Source: Burkholderiales bacterium (lineage in GTDB: Bacteria > Pseudomonadota > Gammaproteobacteria > Burkholderiales > Burkholderiaceae_C). Taken from it: a stretch of DNA of 64,000 nucleotides. The position numbers and the translations under genes are program-made. The stretch's first letter is position 1. The number at the start of each line of letters is the position of its first letter. Under the pieces are notes generated by a model, which was given only the letters and a program-made list of their open reading frames with translations, was not told the DNA's origin and did not search any database. This document shows positions 1 to 14,294 of the stretch, piece by piece. The stretch is from assembly GCA_021414305.1 (NCBI GenBank), contig JAIOOS010000011.1:1-64000 (forward strand), given 5' to 3'.

Positions 1-669
1 TGACGGCCTCGGCAGATCGATACGCTCGCCGGCGCCAATCTGTTCGAACTGCATGAAGACGAGATTCCAGATCTCGATAAAGCGATCGCCGTCGGCGTCC
101 ACGCTGCCCGGGGGACCACCGGCGATGTGATCGCCGTGATCGTAGAAAATCTCGGAGCACGGACCACACGGGCCGGTGTCGCCCATCTGCCAGCAGTTGT
201 CGCTGGTTGGGATGCGGATGATCCGGTCCTCGGACAGGCCGGCGATCTTGCGCCAGAGGTCAAAGGCGTGGTCGTCAGTGTGGTAGACGGTCACCAGCAG
301 GCGGTCCTTGGCCAGACCGAACTCCTTGGTGATCAGCGTCCACGCCAGTTCGATCGCGCGTTCCTTGAAGTAATCGCCGAACGAGAAATTCCCGAGCATC
401 TCGAAGAATGTGTGGTGCCGGGCCGTGTAGCCGACGTTGTCGAGGTCGTTGTGCTTGCCGCCGGCACGGATGCACTTCTGCGATGTCGCAGCGCGCACGT
501 AGGACCGCTTGTCGAAGCCGAGGAACACGTCCTTGAACTGGTTCATGCCGGCGTTGGTGAACAGCAGCGTCGGGTCGTCGCCCGGCACGACCGGGCTCGA
601 AGGCACGATCGTGTGGCCCTTCGATTCGAAGAACTTCAGGAAGCTGGAACGGATTTCGGCGGCTCTCAT
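1..669 (-). CDS. alaS: Alanyl-tRNA synthetase, N-terminal part (gene runs off the left edge)
   Basis: Minus-strand reading from ATG at 669 gives [51 protein letters not shown]..., typical AlaRS N-terminus; absent from the ORF track because it is open at the edge. Confidence 0.97.
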   Translation of the reverse strand, partial: MRAAEIRSSFLKFFESKGHTIVPSSPVVPGDDPTLLFTNAGMNQFKDVFLGFDKRSYVRAATSQKCIRAGGKHNDLDNVGYTARHHTFFEMLGNFSFGDYFKERAIELAWTLITKEFGLAKDRLLVTVYHTDDHAFDLWRKIAGLSEDRIIRIPTSDNCWQMGDTGPCGPCSEIFYDHGDHIAGGPPGSVDADGDRFIEIWNLVFMQFEQIGAGERIDLPRPS

Positions 670-810
670 CGGGATGCTTTGGGACTCGCAGGCAGGCGGC
701 GCGGGGGGCGCGGCGAAGCCGCAATGGTAGGGGCTGGCGTTCACGCGGCCCGGCGTGGGGCCGGAGCGGGCGGCCGGAGCGAGCGGCCGGCAGCCGCCGG
801 CCCGGCCGGT

Positions 811-1728
811 TCAGGCCTCGTCGTTGGCGGCGACGCGCACGCCGCCGGCGGCGTCCTGCAGCGCGGCGGGGCCGGCCTGGGTCAGCGCCGGCGCCACCGC
901 CGCCAGGGCGAGCGCCCGGCGCAGCAGCCGCTCGGCCTGGTTGCCGTCCTGCGGGTAGTGGGCGATGCCGAAGGCGACCGGCACCGAATGCTCGCGGGTG
1001 CCGACTCGAATGGGCCGGGCGACAGCGGCGACGAGCTTTTCGGCGACCCGTGCCGCGTCGCCGGGGACGAGCAGCATGCCGAGGACGACGGCGAAGTCCT
1101 CGCCGTCGATCGCGGCGACGATGTCGCTGGCGCGCACGCCGGCGCGCAGACGCACCGCGATCTTGCGCCGCAGCAGCTCGGCGTCCTCGCCCCCGCCCGG
1201 CGCCGAGGGCAGCTCGACGCGCAACGCGAGCACGGCCATCGGCGAGGGATCGCGCTCGCGCAGGGCAAGCAGCTGGCTCAGGTGCTCGACCACCTGGCGG
1301 CGATGCGGCAGGCCGGTGCCGGGGTCGGTGGCGTAGGCGGGCTCCCGTCCCTCGCCGCGACGCCGGCGCTCGACCGCGAAGCGCAGCCGCCGCCAGCCGG
1401 CCGGACCGAGCAGCTCATCGGGACCGAGCACGTCCTCGGCGCCGCTGCGCAGCCAGCCGAGCGTGTGCTCGGCGTCGGGCTCGACCACCACGGCGACGAG
1501 CGCGGCGCGAGCGGCGATCGCCTCGACCTCGCCGGCGGCGACGACCACGCCCGCCGCGTCGAGAACGATCGCGTCGTAGGCGAGATCGCTGCAGAGCATG
1601 GCCTCGGCCTCGGCCAGCGTCGCCGCGAGATCGGCGAACGCCGACGACTCCGGGCCGCAGTGGCGGCCGGCGAACGACGCCAGCGACGGCGTCGCGCCGA
1701 TCAGGAGCAGGCGGAGCGGCGAATGCAT
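811..1728 (-). CDS. Degenerate GGDEF-type regulatory protein
   Basis: DPGTGLPHRRQ resembles the GGDEF-domain DxLTGLxNR motif; IDGEDF in place of GGDEF; VAFGIAHYPQDG resembles the GGDEF C-terminal motif. Confidence 0.65.
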   Translation of the reverse strand: MHSPLRLLLIGATPSLASFAGRHCGPESSAFADLAATLAEAEAMLCSDLAYDAIVLDAAGVVVAAGEVEAIAARAALVAVVVEPDAEHTLGWLRSGAEDVLGPDELLGPAGWRRLRFAVERRRRGEGREPAYATDPGTGLPHRRQVVEHLSQLLALRERDPSPMAVLALRVELPSAPGGGEDAELLRRKIAVRLRAGVRASDIVAAIDGEDFAVVLGMLLVPGDAARVAEKLVAAVARPIRVGTREHSVPVAFGIAHYPQDGNQAERLLRRALALAAVAPALTQAGPAALQDAAGGVRVAANDEA

Positions 1729-1792
1729 GGGTCGACCCTGGCCACGCGCCTCGGGCGCCGCGGGCCCGCCCGCGCGCGGCCGGGGCGGAGCG

Positions 1793-2278
1793 CTACTTGG
1801 CGCGCGGCGCCGCCCCCGGCGCTGCGGGCACCGCCGCCGGGCTGCGCCGGCCGCGCTGCGCGCTGCTGACGTCCGACGGCGTCTCGGCGCCGACGGTATC
1901 GGCGCCTGGACGGGCGCCGGCGTTGTTCTGGAACAGCGGCGAGGCCTCGATCGCCGCCGAGCGCCCGCCCGCCCCCTTGTTGCTGAAGCCGAGCGTCGCG
2001 AACAGCTCGCTTTCGCCGTTGGCCAGCAGGTCGGGGCAGCCGGTCTCGTCGGGAATCATGACCAGGTGGCCGCCGGAGAAGCGGCCGCGCAGGCCCTCGG
2101 AGATCGGCCGCGAGAGGTCGACCGGAGAGAGCGTCGAGCGGTAGACGAGCTCGTTCTTCGCGCTGTAGACGAAATAGCAGCTGGCCGAGGCCGCCGCGGG
2201 AAGCGTGCCCGCGGCCGCGACGGCGAGCAAGGCGACAAGGGATTTCGTCATGTCCGACTCCTGATCATGTATCCGCAC
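1793..2278 (-). CDS. Small secreted hypothetical protein
   Basis: 161 aa with signal-peptide-like N-terminus (SLVALLAVAAAGTLPAAASA). Confidence 0.5.
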   Translation of the reverse strand: MRIHDQESDMTKSLVALLAVAAAGTLPAAASASCYFVYSAKNELVYRSTLSPVDLSRPISEGLRGRFSGGHLVMIPDETGCPDLLANGESELFATLGFSNKGAGGRSAAIEASPLFQNNAGARPGADTVGAETPSDVSSAQRGRRSPAAVPAAPGAAPRAK

Positions 2279-2287
2279 ACTGTACGT

Positions 2288-2572
2288 TCAGTTCGCCTTC
2301 CGGGCCAGATCGGCCGAGGGCCGGGGCGTGCGGCCGAGCACGCGGCCGGTCTTCGGCACATCGCTGGCGCTGACCGCAACGGCCTTGGGCGCCAGCCGCC
2401 CGTCCGGCATCACCAGCAGCCGGCCGCCGCTCTGGCCGAGCCCGGGGCAAGGCGACTGCTGCAGCGCGAAACCGTCGCCGTTCGGGCACTTGTAGATCTG
2501 TGCGCAAGCCGGAAAGCACGCCATCGCGAGGACGAGACCAAAGACCGGGGTCGCAAGCAATCGCCGTCGCAT
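2288..2572 (-). CDS. Small secreted protein (DUF4124-like)
   Basis: MRRRLLATPVFGLVLAMACFPACAQIYKCPNGDG...: signal peptide followed by a Y-K-C start; internal start within the long track ORF 2288..4159. Confidence 0.55.
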   Translation of the reverse strand: MRRRLLATPVFGLVLAMACFPACAQIYKCPNGDGFALQQSPCPGLGQSGGRLLVMPDGRLAPKAVAVSASDVPKTGRVLGRTPRPSADLARKAN

Positions 2573-2724
2573 GCGCTCCTTCCTGCATTCGAGCAGGCAC
2601 TGTAGGCGGCGGCCGTGCGGCGTGGCGCGAAGCCTTCGTGAAGGCCGACACGGTCGTGCCGCGATCCTGCCCGGCCGGTCGCGCGGCCGGCCTCGCCTCT
2701 CGGCCGAGACGGCGCAGCAGGGAC

Positions 2725-3986
2725 CTAGTCGATGAACAACGTCGCCGGCGCCTCGAGGAACCCGCGCAAGGTCTGCACGAACCGGGCGGCGTCGATGCCG
2801 TCGACGATGCGGTGGTCGAACGACGACGAGAGATTCATCAGCAGCCGCGGCACCACCGCGGCGCCGCGGAACATCGGCCGCTCGACGATGCGGTTGACGC
2901 CGACGATCGCCACCTCGGGGTGATTGATCACCGGCGTGGTGACGATGCCGCCGAGCGCGCCCAGGCTGGTGATGGTGATCGTCGAGCCGATCAGCTCGTC
3001 GCGGCTCATCTTGCCGCCGCGCGCGCCCTCGGCCACGCGCGCGACCTCGGCCGCGCTCGCCCACAGGTCCAGCGCCTCGGCGTGGCGCAGCACCGGCACC
3101 ATCAGGCCCACGTCGGTCTGCGTGGCGATGCCGACGTGCACCGAGCGGTAGCGGGTGACGATGCCGGCGTCGTCGTCGAAGCGGGCGTTGACCTGCGGGA
3201 ACTCGCGCACGCCGCGCACGACGGCGCGGATCAGGAAGGGCAGCAGCGTGAGCTTGGGCCGCTGCCCCGCCCATTGCGCATTGAGGCGGGCGCGCAGGTC
3301 CTCGAGCTCGGTGACGTCGACCTCCTCGACGTAGGTGAAGTGCGGGATCCGGCGCTTGGCCTCCTGCATCTTCTGCGCGATCTTCCGGCGCACGCCGATG
3401 ATCGGGATCGCCTGCTCGTCCTCGCCCGGCGCGGCGACGGGTGCGGGCGGCCGCGCCGGAGCGCGCGCCGCGACGGCCGGTGCCGGTGCGCGCCCGACCG
3501 CAGCCGCGGCCTCGAGGTCGGCGTGGACGATGCGACCGCCCGGGCCGGTGCCGGCGACGGCGCGCAGGTCCAGCCCGAGCTCCGTGGCCTGGCGCCGCAC
3601 CGAAGGCGAAGCGCGCGGCCGCTCGGCGGAATGCTCGGCCGGTGCGTGCATGGGCATCGCGGCCGCGGCCGGCGGCGGCGCCGGCGGCTCGCCGGCTGCC
3701 GCGGCCGGCGGCGCTGATGCCTTTCCCGACGGTGCGCCCTGCCCCGCCCCGGTCTCGATGCGGATCAGCTCGGAGCCGACGGCGAGCGTCTGGCCGACCT
3801 CGCCACCGAGCGCGAGCACCGTGCCGGCCACCGGCGACGGGATCTCGACGCTGGCCTTGTCGGTCATCACGTCGGCGAGCGGCTGGTCCTCGACGACGGC
3901 GTCGCCGGGCTTGACGTGCCAGGCGACGAGCTCGACCTCGGCGATGCCTTCGCCGATGTCGGGCATCTTGATGACGTGCTGGCCCA

Positions 3987-3987
<1 letters not shown>
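2725..3987 (-). CDS. bkdB: Branched-chain 2-oxoacid dehydrogenase E2 (lipoamide acyltransferase)
   Basis: MGQHVIKMPDIGEGIAEVELVAWHVKPGD..MTDKASVEIPSP (lipoyl domain), peripheral-subunit-binding motif, catalytic SFDHRIVDG near the C-terminus. Confidence 0.92.
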
Positions 3988-7435
<3,448 letters not shown>

Positions 7436-7439
<4 letters not shown>

Positions 7440-8308
7440 GCGAACCCGCCTACGTCCTCACGATCCGCTGCCGCGACGCCCTCGGCATCGTCGCCGCCGT
7501 CTCCTCGGCGCTCGCGGAAGCCGGCGCCTTCATCACCGAGAGCTCGCACTACGGCGACCCCGACACGGGTCTCTTCTTCATGCGCACCGTGTTCCGGGCC
7601 ACAGGGCGGGTTCGCGAAGCCGAGGGCTTTCACGCCGCGCTGGCCGCGGCGATCGCGAAGTTCGATCTCGACTTCAGCCTGCACGACGCGAACCGGCGCA
7701 TGAAGGTGATGCTCGCCGTTTCCCGGCACGGCCACTGCCTGGCCCACCTGCTGCACCGCTGGCACAGCGGCGAGCTCGCGATCGACGTTGTCGGCGTGTT
7801 CTCGAACCACGACGACCAGCGCCGTCTCGTCGAGTGGTACGGCCTGCCCTACCACCATGCACCGTCGGCAGCCGAGGGCGGCAGCCGGGCCGCGCAGGAG
7901 CAGGCGCTGCTCTCGACCTTCGCCGCCTCGGGCGCCGAGCTGCTGGTGCTCGCCCGCTACATGCAGATCCTTAGCGACGACCTGTGCCGCAAGCTCGAGG
8001 GCCGTTGCATCAACATCCACCACTCGTTCCTGCCCAGCTTCAAGGGGGCTCGCCCGTACCACCAGGCGCACGAGCGCGGCGTCAAGATCGTCGGCGCCAC
8101 CGCGCACTACGTCACCGGCGATCTCGACGAAGGCCCGATCATCGAGCAGGACACGGTCCGGGTCGACCACACGCTCGACGGCGACGCCTTCGTGCACCTG
8201 GGCAAGGATGTGGAGAACGTGGTCCTGGCGCGAGCGGTGCACTGGCACTCGGAGCATCGCGTGCTGCTCAACGGCGGCCGGACCGTCGTCTTCCGGCATG
8301 GCGCCTGA
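7436..8308 (+). CDS. purU: Formyltetrahydrofolate deformylase
   Basis: N-terminal ACT domain; FSNHDDQRRLVEWYGLPYHH, INIHHSFLPSFKGARPYHQAHERGVKIVGATAHYVTGDLDEGPIIEQD. Confidence 0.96.
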
Positions 8309-8766
8309 GTGGAGCGGGTGAGGTGAATCGAAACATTTCCGGAGAGCCAGCAAAGAAGCCGAATCGGCCGGCACCCAAGAGAGAAGGTACCCGGAAAGGT
8401 ACCCGTCGCCCCTTCATCGCAACCTTGCCGCCACCAGCGCTCTCAGATTCTGCATCGGCTGGAGCAGAAGCCCGTCCGATCAAGTAGCGATTCGAGAATC
8501 GTTGCCTCGAAGATGTACGTTCTTGGCAGCGCGCTGCTGTCGATCTCCGCGCCCTCGATCCTTTTTTCTGGCCCCGGAAGCATCCGAAACCGGCCGCCGA
8601 GACCACGCTTGTGGCCGAGAGCAACTGGCGATTGACGACCGCTGTCGACCCCGTTGCTGTCGTCCGCGTCGACCGATTAAATCCGCCAGCGATTGCGATC
8701 AGTGACCTGAAATACGGCGACGACTGCTTGTCGTCGAAGAGGTGACATTCGTCTTGGCCCGGATCT

Positions 8767-9303
8767 TCACGAGCCACAGGACTGCTTGTACAAGTCAGTA
8801 CGCGACAGGCGCCAGTCGCAGACACGCTGCGGCGACACGCTCCACAGCGCAAGGCCTTGTTCATCCACTAGGCGACCCACGATGAGCAATAGCAAGCCGT
8901 TGCTATTGAGCCTGGAGCGTGCGATGAGTTTGCGCATGGCGTCGTGGTCCAGGCTCGACGAGTTCGGAGTGTCTTCGGCGTGGGTGTGCCACTCGCCGAG
9001 ATAGAGCAGGCCCCGAGCGGCGTGTTGGTCAATGGCACGCTGTGCTGCCTTGGGGTTCGATCGATAGCGATAGCGTGTCCGTTCGTCGCCTGCATATGGT
9101 CCTGATGCGTTGAGAACGCAAACCTGCGAAAGCTCGATGGTCCCGAAGAGCTGGCCTCCAGCCTCGGTCGATGCCACCCTCGTCTGGCGATGTCGTTGGA
9201 CATGTCTGAGTGCCGCCGCATCGAGCACCACCAACTGGCTCCCGCCGTCAAGTCTACCGACGACGGAGGAGGCCGGCTCGCCGATCGACATCGTCAAGGC
9301 CAC
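8767..9303 (-). CDS. cap3: CBASS-1 JAB/JAMM isopeptidase (Cap3-like)
   Basis: EAGGQLFG...YLGEWHTHAEDTPNSSSLDHDAM matches JAMM E-x(n)-HxHx(7-10)SxxD; overlaps the E1/E2 gene. Confidence 0.88.
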   Translation of the reverse strand: MALTMSIGEPASSVVGRLDGGSQLVVLDAAALRHVQRHRQTRVASTEAGGQLFGTIELSQVCVLNASGPYAGDERTRYRYRSNPKAAQRAIDQHAARGLLYLGEWHTHAEDTPNSSSLDHDAMRKLIARSRLNSNGLLLLIVGRLVDEQGLALWSVSPQRVCDWRLSRTDLYKQSCGS

Positions 9304-10874
9304 GGGAACTCCCGCCGCGTCATCGCCGCGTCGAATGCCTCTCTCACCTCGCCGGCACGGGCCCTGACGATCGAAGGGTCACCGAGCCATGCGCGCCGAC
9401 ATGACTCTGGGACCTTGTCCTGAAGGGCATCCAACGCGAGCGCGCCCGCCATGGCGATGATCGGCTGCAGATCGACCACGCCATGAGGCTGAAAGACGTT
9501 TCCGCATCCGGCCTCCATGTGGAGGATGCCGGCGTCATCTGGCCAATCCGTGAGCCGGAAAGTGGGACGCTCGTCGGCGTCGAATGCTGCCAATATGGAC
9601 TCGACGCCGTACAGAAGGACCGCGTGGCCGGCGACTGCATAGGCCTCAGTCCAGGTGCTCAGGTAGGCCGGCGGCTGCGGCAGCGAGCGTCGCCACGAGT
9701 CCAAGGCGGTCTCGCCATCGAAGTCGATGCCCGCCGCGACGATCATGTCCATGTTCGACAGCCTGGCGAGCTGCTGTTGCGACAGGCGTTCAAATCGTGA
9801 CGCAAAGCCCTCAAAGGCGAGGTGAGGGAGTTGGCGGCGCAGCGTTGCAGCCAGGGTGGTCGCCTTGTTGAGTCCGACGGAGTCGAGGCCCAACGGGTGG
9901 CGCGAGATGTTCGCGACGGTGAGCTCATCGCCGTCGATCAGGAGCAGTTCCCCAACCCCTGCCTTAGCCAGCAGCATGGCCAGCGCCGCGCCGATGGCGC
10001 CGGATCCAACGATCGCCACCGAACGGCCCTTGACGGTGGTGAAGTCGGAAGGATGATCGCGCCCGTGGACCCAGGCGCCGTCGACCCGTGTGACTGGCTG
10101 TCGCTGCAGGGGACGTCCGAACGAGTTCACGATCCGTTCGAGCGGAACGAGGGCTGCGTTTCTGAAACCGTTGATGAGCGCTTTCGGGTCGCCCCCTTTC
10201 AGCACGACCGACACGAAGGTCGGCCCCGTCACGGTTTGCACCCCGAAGACAATGGGCACCGACCGGCCGGGGACGAGGCACCGGCGAAGCAGTTCTGGCG
10301 GCAGCAGCCGCGTCACCTCGGTGCCGGATTGCGGAAACTCGCTCGGAAGCCATGGCTCGGACAGCCGCACGAGGCAAGTCGGAAAGAGCTGCTTGTCGCC
10401 CGGGCTCAAGCCGACGTTACGCAACCACCGCTTGAGCTCGTCTACGCCGTCGGCCAAGACGAAGCGCGCATGCCGCACGTCGTGGTAGTAGACGACCTCG
10501 CGCGTCTTGCCGCTCGGCGTCAGGAGACTCTGCACCTCGATGCGCCCGGCGTCCTTCGTCGCCCGCTGTCCCCAGTACGCGATGAATTCGCGCTGAAACT
10601 CCTCGCGACATTTCATCGGCGAGTAGTTGAGCAGGACTTCGGCATCGGACAAGTGGCACAGGATCCGATCCACCACATCGGCGCCGTAGCGTGACGGCCG
10701 CAGGCAAAGAAGCCCGCCACTCTCTACGTGCGGCCACCGATAGTCGCTGCCCGCGGCCGGCGCGAACACTCGCGGCTGGGAGCTCGGGAACCAGCTGTCG
10801 ATTGCGACGATGAAGTGATCGACCTCGGCCAACTGGAGCGATCCGAGGGGAATCTCGATCCGCCAGGCGGCCAC
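9294..10874 (-). CDS. cap2: CBASS-1 E2-E1 ubiquitin-transfer-like protein (Cap2-like)
   Basis: C-terminal ThiF/E1 fold VAIVGSGAIGAALAMLLAKAGVGELLLIDGDELTVANISRHPL; N-terminal E2-like region (GGLLCLRPS). Frame stays open upstream to about 11,000, so the true start may be earlier than the track's GTG. Confidence 0.88.
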   Translation of the reverse strand: MAAWRIEIPLGSLQLAEVDHFIVAIDSWFPSSQPRVFAPAAGSDYRWPHVESGGLLCLRPSRYGADVVDRILCHLSDAEVLLNYSPMKCREEFQREFIAYWGQRATKDAGRIEVQSLLTPSGKTREVVYYHDVRHARFVLADGVDELKRWLRNVGLSPGDKQLFPTCLVRLSEPWLPSEFPQSGTEVTRLLPPELLRRCLVPGRSVPIVFGVQTVTGPTFVSVVLKGGDPKALINGFRNAALVPLERIVNSFGRPLQRQPVTRVDGAWVHGRDHPSDFTTVKGRSVAIVGSGAIGAALAMLLAKAGVGELLLIDGDELTVANISRHPLGLDSVGLNKATTLAATLRRQLPHLAFEGFASRFERLSQQQLARLSNMDMIVAAGIDFDGETALDSWRRSLPQPPAYLSTWTEAYAVAGHAVLLYGVESILAAFDADERPTFRLTDWPDDAGILHMEAGCGNVFQPHGVVDLQPIIAMAGALALDALQDKVPESCRRAWLGDPSIVRARAGEVREAFDAAMTRREFPWP

Positions 10875-10996
10875 GAAACGCTTGAGCTGCGAAGCGCCGA
10901 GTTCGGCAGTCGTCAGCCGACGCGATCGCCCACGCCGGTGTGACTCGAGTCCGGCAGTGATCGTGTCGGCGATATTCGCAAACTCGGCCTCGGGAG

Positions 10997-12037
10997 TCAG
11001 CCGAACCTCCCGCCGCCGTCGTTGCGGCGCGCCGTCTCGATCGAGGTGACCTCCAAGACACTTCCTTCGGCCTTTTTCGCCTCATCATTGTCGGGCTGGC
11101 TCGAGAAGAACGTAGTGTCGAACACCGTGTCCCACGTCTGGCGCGCCTGCTTGCGCGTGCAGTCCTTGGCGTCCAACGCCTGGAGGTCTGCGATCGCCTC
11201 GTGCAGACAATCGCGGAAGAAGCCAACCTCAGCATTGCCCTTCTTCGCCAGCTTGCTCGCGAGCACCGGGTGGTCGATCTCGGTCGATACCTGCAGACGG
11301 GCGTCGATGGCCTTCCAGGTCTCGCGCAGGGCCTGATCGTCGCGATCGGGGCGTGGCTTGAACTCATCCACGACGAGCTTGGTGATGCAGATCCCGCTGG
11401 TCGTGTCGTCCTTCCAACCACGGCGGCGCGCAAACTTCTTGGTCAGCTTGGTCACGCGCCGCATCTGGCTGCCGTCGGCCTCGCCGGCGTTGAGTTCGCC
11501 GACCAACTTGTTGTACCAGCGCGTGACGGCGCGGGCATCGGACCGCACCCAGTCATCGCCACTGGCCAGTTCGAAGTGCTCGACATCTTGGTCGTCCTCG
11601 TCCTTGGTGGTGACGATCCGGTAGACCGGGACGTCGATGTGGTAGCCCGCAGCATAGGTCTGGCGGACGCAGTTGGGCTTGACCGTGGCTTCCTGGCGGA
11701 AGCGGCCATCCCACTTCAGCGCGTCGCAGACCCGCTGCCTGGCGGCCAGCGGAGTCAGTGCGTTGTCGGCGTCGTCCTTCAGGTCCGCGGCAGCGAAGTA
11801 GGCGCCGTCGTCGATGTCGTAGTCGTTGTCGGCGTCCTGGACCATCGTGCGCATCTGATACGACCCCTGCGAGCGCACCTCTTTCGGCTGCGGCTTGTCG
11901 ACCTGGGTCAAGCCGTTCTCGAGACGAGTGCGGCCTGAGTTGCGCCGGTCGCGCATTTCGCCCTGTTCTTTCGTGGACAGCGTGACTCGGTCACGATGGA
12001 AGTTGGTCATCTCGCTGTCGCAATTGATGTCGGCCAT
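10997..12037 (-). CDS. CBASS-1 CD-NTase (oligonucleotide cyclase)
   Basis: [28 protein letters not shown] motif plus DxD; YHIDVPVY as candidate third acidic strand; operon with patatin, E1/E2 and JAB. Confidence 0.9.
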   Translation of the reverse strand: MADINCDSEMTNFHRDRVTLSTKEQGEMRDRRNSGRTRLENGLTQVDKPQPKEVRSQGSYQMRTMVQDADNDYDIDDGAYFAAADLKDDADNALTPLAARQRVCDALKWDGRFRQEATVKPNCVRQTYAAGYHIDVPVYRIVTTKDEDDQDVEHFELASGDDWVRSDARAVTRWYNKLVGELNAGEADGSQMRRVTKLTKKFARRRGWKDDTTSGICITKLVVDEFKPRPDRDDQALRETWKAIDARLQVSTEIDHPVLASKLAKKGNAEVGFFRDCLHEAIADLQALDAKDCTRKQARQTWDTVFDTTFFSSQPDNDEAKKAEGSVLEVTSIETARRNDGGGRFG

Positions 12038-13172
12038 GTGCCTCCTCAGATGGTTGGACCTGTGCCCTGGGTCTGGCCAAGGCGGATCGAAATGCCTCCA
12101 TGCGCTCATCGCGCTGCGCGGAGGCCCATGCATAGTCGACGTCGGACACGGCCTGACGCACTAGTGCGTTGAGCACCTTCGACCGGGCGTCATCCATGTT
12201 CTCGAGGTAGTCGCGCAGCTCGTTGGACGGGCACTGCGCCGGGAGCCGGAACGCGAAGCTACCGTCACCCCGCATCTCAGCCATCTTGGCGGCGGCGTAG
12301 TCGTAGCCAACCGCCTGCGCGTTCAGGCTCGCGGCGATGGCCTTGAGGCCGAAGTTCCAGCCGAACGCGGCCCGGTGCAGCCCGCGCCGAGTCGGTTCTT
12401 CGCCCCCTTGGGACGGCAGCGTGCCGAGCATGAAAAGGTGGATCGGACGCCGCTGACCGCGGTCGCTGAGGATCTCAATTGCCTCCATCATTCCGATCAG
12501 GCCGGGATTGTTGGCCCACAGGCCGCCGTCGACATAGGTCGCGGTGGTTCCTGCGCCGCCAGGTTCCTGCAACAGCGCCATCGAGCGCAGGATCGGTGCG
12601 GCGCTGGTGGCCATGCAGACGTCGACCAGCGTGCGCGTATTGTCGCGGCCGTTCAAGCGGCCCAGGTGCTGCGTCTTGAAGACGACCGCGGCGTGTCGGT
12701 TCAGATCGAGCGTCGGCACGGCCAAGGCAATGCCGCGGTCGCGGTAGACCGAGTCCATCGTGCGGTCGCCCAGGATCCCAGTAAGAGTCGAGCGCAGCGC
12801 GGCATCACCGCGCCGCAAACCGAGTCCGAACGCGCGGACGAACTTGTTGACGACCGGCAGCGCGCGCGCACGCTGCCACGGGAAGATCTTCGCTCCCGCC
12901 TCGGCGTAGAGCGCCTGGATCCGCTGCAGCGGCACCCCCGCCGCCAGCCCGCAGGCCACGATGCCGCCGGTGCTCGTTCCGACCAGCAGATCGAACGCGC
13001 GGCCTACATCGATCGTCTCAGCGCCATCGAGCGGGGTCTGGAGGCGGTGCGCATAGGTTGCCAGATAGGCCGCCTGATAGGCGCCGCGCATCCCCCCGCC
13101 GTCCAGGCATAGAACCCGAAAGGGCTTCGACTCCGGCTCTCCGTCGTCGACCTCCCCGGTAGTGGTTTTCAT
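11991..13172 (-). CDS. capV: CBASS-1 patatin-like phospholipase effector (CapV-like)
   Basis: [15 protein letters not shown] oxyanion hole, GTSTGG nucleophile, [11 protein letters not shown] (DGG catalytic Asp). Alternative start at 13196. Confidence 0.92.
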   Translation of the reverse strand: MKTTTGEVDDGEPESKPFRVLCLDGGGMRGAYQAAYLATYAHRLQTPLDGAETIDVGRAFDLLVGTSTGGIVACGLAAGVPLQRIQALYAEAGAKIFPWQRARALPVVNKFVRAFGLGLRRGDAALRSTLTGILGDRTMDSVYRDRGIALAVPTLDLNRHAAVVFKTQHLGRLNGRDNTRTLVDVCMATSAAPILRSMALLQEPGGAGTTATYVDGGLWANNPGLIGMMEAIEILSDRGQRRPIHLFMLGTLPSQGGEEPTRRGLHRAAFGWNFGLKAIAASLNAQAVGYDYAAAKMAEMRGDGSFAFRLPAQCPSNELRDYLENMDDARSKVLNALVRQAVSDVDYAWASAQRDERMEAFRSALARPRAQVQPSEEAHGRHQLRQRDDQLPS

Positions 13173-13299
13173 CGGCGAAATATGGTGACGAAACACGTGA
13201 TTTCAAGCCAGGCCGCTCGCACGGGGCAGCCGATGGCTGGTTACCAATGCCTGCCCGCGCGGCCTGCCTGTGCGGTGTTGAATCCGAATACCCGGGCGA

Positions 13300-13524
13300 T
13301 CAACCCTTGGGCGGAAACGAGTCGTGCCCGTGGCTGTCCTTGAACTGGATCCTGCCGTCGAGCCCGTGAACCACCAACTCGGTCTGCTGGTTCTGAGCGA
13401 TCTCGCGGGCGCGGTCAACAGCATCTTGCTTGCGGTCGAACAGCTCCGTGTCACGTTGCGCCCCGGCGCCGCGGACAGCCCACCCGATGTCCCGCGGGAC
13501 GACGTGTTGATTGCGCTTGGTCAT
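13300..13524 (-). CDS. DUF2188-like small protein
   Basis: MTKRNQHVVPRDIGWAVRGAGAQRDTELFDRKQDAVDRAREIAQNQQTELVVHGLDGRIQFKDSHGHDSFPP. Confidence 0.75.
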   Translation of the reverse strand: MTKRNQHVVPRDIGWAVRGAGAQRDTELFDRKQDAVDRAREIAQNQQTELVVHGLDGRIQFKDSHGHDSFPPKG

Positions 13525-13652
13525 TCCTGCCTCCTTCGGCAAACACTTCACACAATAGGATGTGCGGTCGTCGGGCAGGCCGCGGACACTGCTGCCCGGA
13601 TGTCCGCGGTTTCGAAATCGACCGCACATCCGAAAAGACCCCTGGAGGCGCG

Positions 13653-14294
13653 GTGAGTAAACGCCCACGCGACGACATCGCAACACCGGAGGAGCTCAAC
13701 GCCGCCATCGCGGAACTCACTCCCGAGGAGCGGCTGCGGCTGTATAGGCAAGGCAATCTGTACGCTCTCGGCACGGAGTTCGCAAGCGGCAAGGAACTGC
13801 TGGGCGAGGCCGTCAAGCGCGCGCTCATCGGCACGTCTGGGCAGCGTCAGGGGCGGGAGCGAGGTCGTCCGTGGCCGAAAGACGAAAACATCGTCGGCTT
13901 CCTGATGGGCTGCATGAAGAGCATCGGGAACGGCTCGGCGGACTCCGTCGCTCAAAAGGTAGCTCGGACCGCGACGGTTCTGGTCGATGGCGAGAGCGAA
14001 CAGAGCCCGTCGCTGGTGGATCCGGTCGGCTTTCATCCGAGCGTTGAAGACGAGCTCATCGAGCGGGAGTCGGCGGAGGCGCGTCAGGCGGCCGCCGTTG
14101 CCGACGTGACTGCCATCGAGCAGCACTTCGCCCAGGATCAGGAGGTGCTCGGGATCCTGGAAGGCGAGAAGGACGGACTTACGGCGGCCGAGACCCGCGA
14201 AATCTTGGAGCTGACCCCGACGACCTACGACACCGCGCGCAGACGCCTGCGCCGCCACGTGGACAAACACTTCCCGGGAAGGATGCGCAAATGA
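13653..14294 (+). CDS. Sigma-factor-like / HTH regulatory protein
   Basis: C-terminal region GLTAAETREILELTPTTYDTARRRLRRHVDKHF resembles sigma-70 region-4 HTH; likely GTG start at 13653 (track start 13560). Confidence 0.55.
   Translation: MSKRPRDDIATPEELNAAIAELTPEERLRLYRQGNLYALGTEFASGKELLGEAVKRALIGTSGQRQGRERGRPWPKDENIVGFLMGCMKSIGNGSADSVAQKVARTATVLVDGESEQSPSLVDPVGFHPSVEDELIERESAEARQAAAVADVTAIEQHFAQDQEVLGILEGEKDGLTAAETREILELTPTTYDTARRRLRRHVDKHFPGRMRK

Noticed and set aside
127-1869. 580-aa plus-strand ORF
   Set aside because: Antisense to alaS and the GGDEF gene; low-complexity Arg/Ala/Gly composition typical of GC-rich shadow frames.
1050-2144. 364-aa plus-strand ORF
   Set aside because: Arg-rich shadow frame antisense to real genes.
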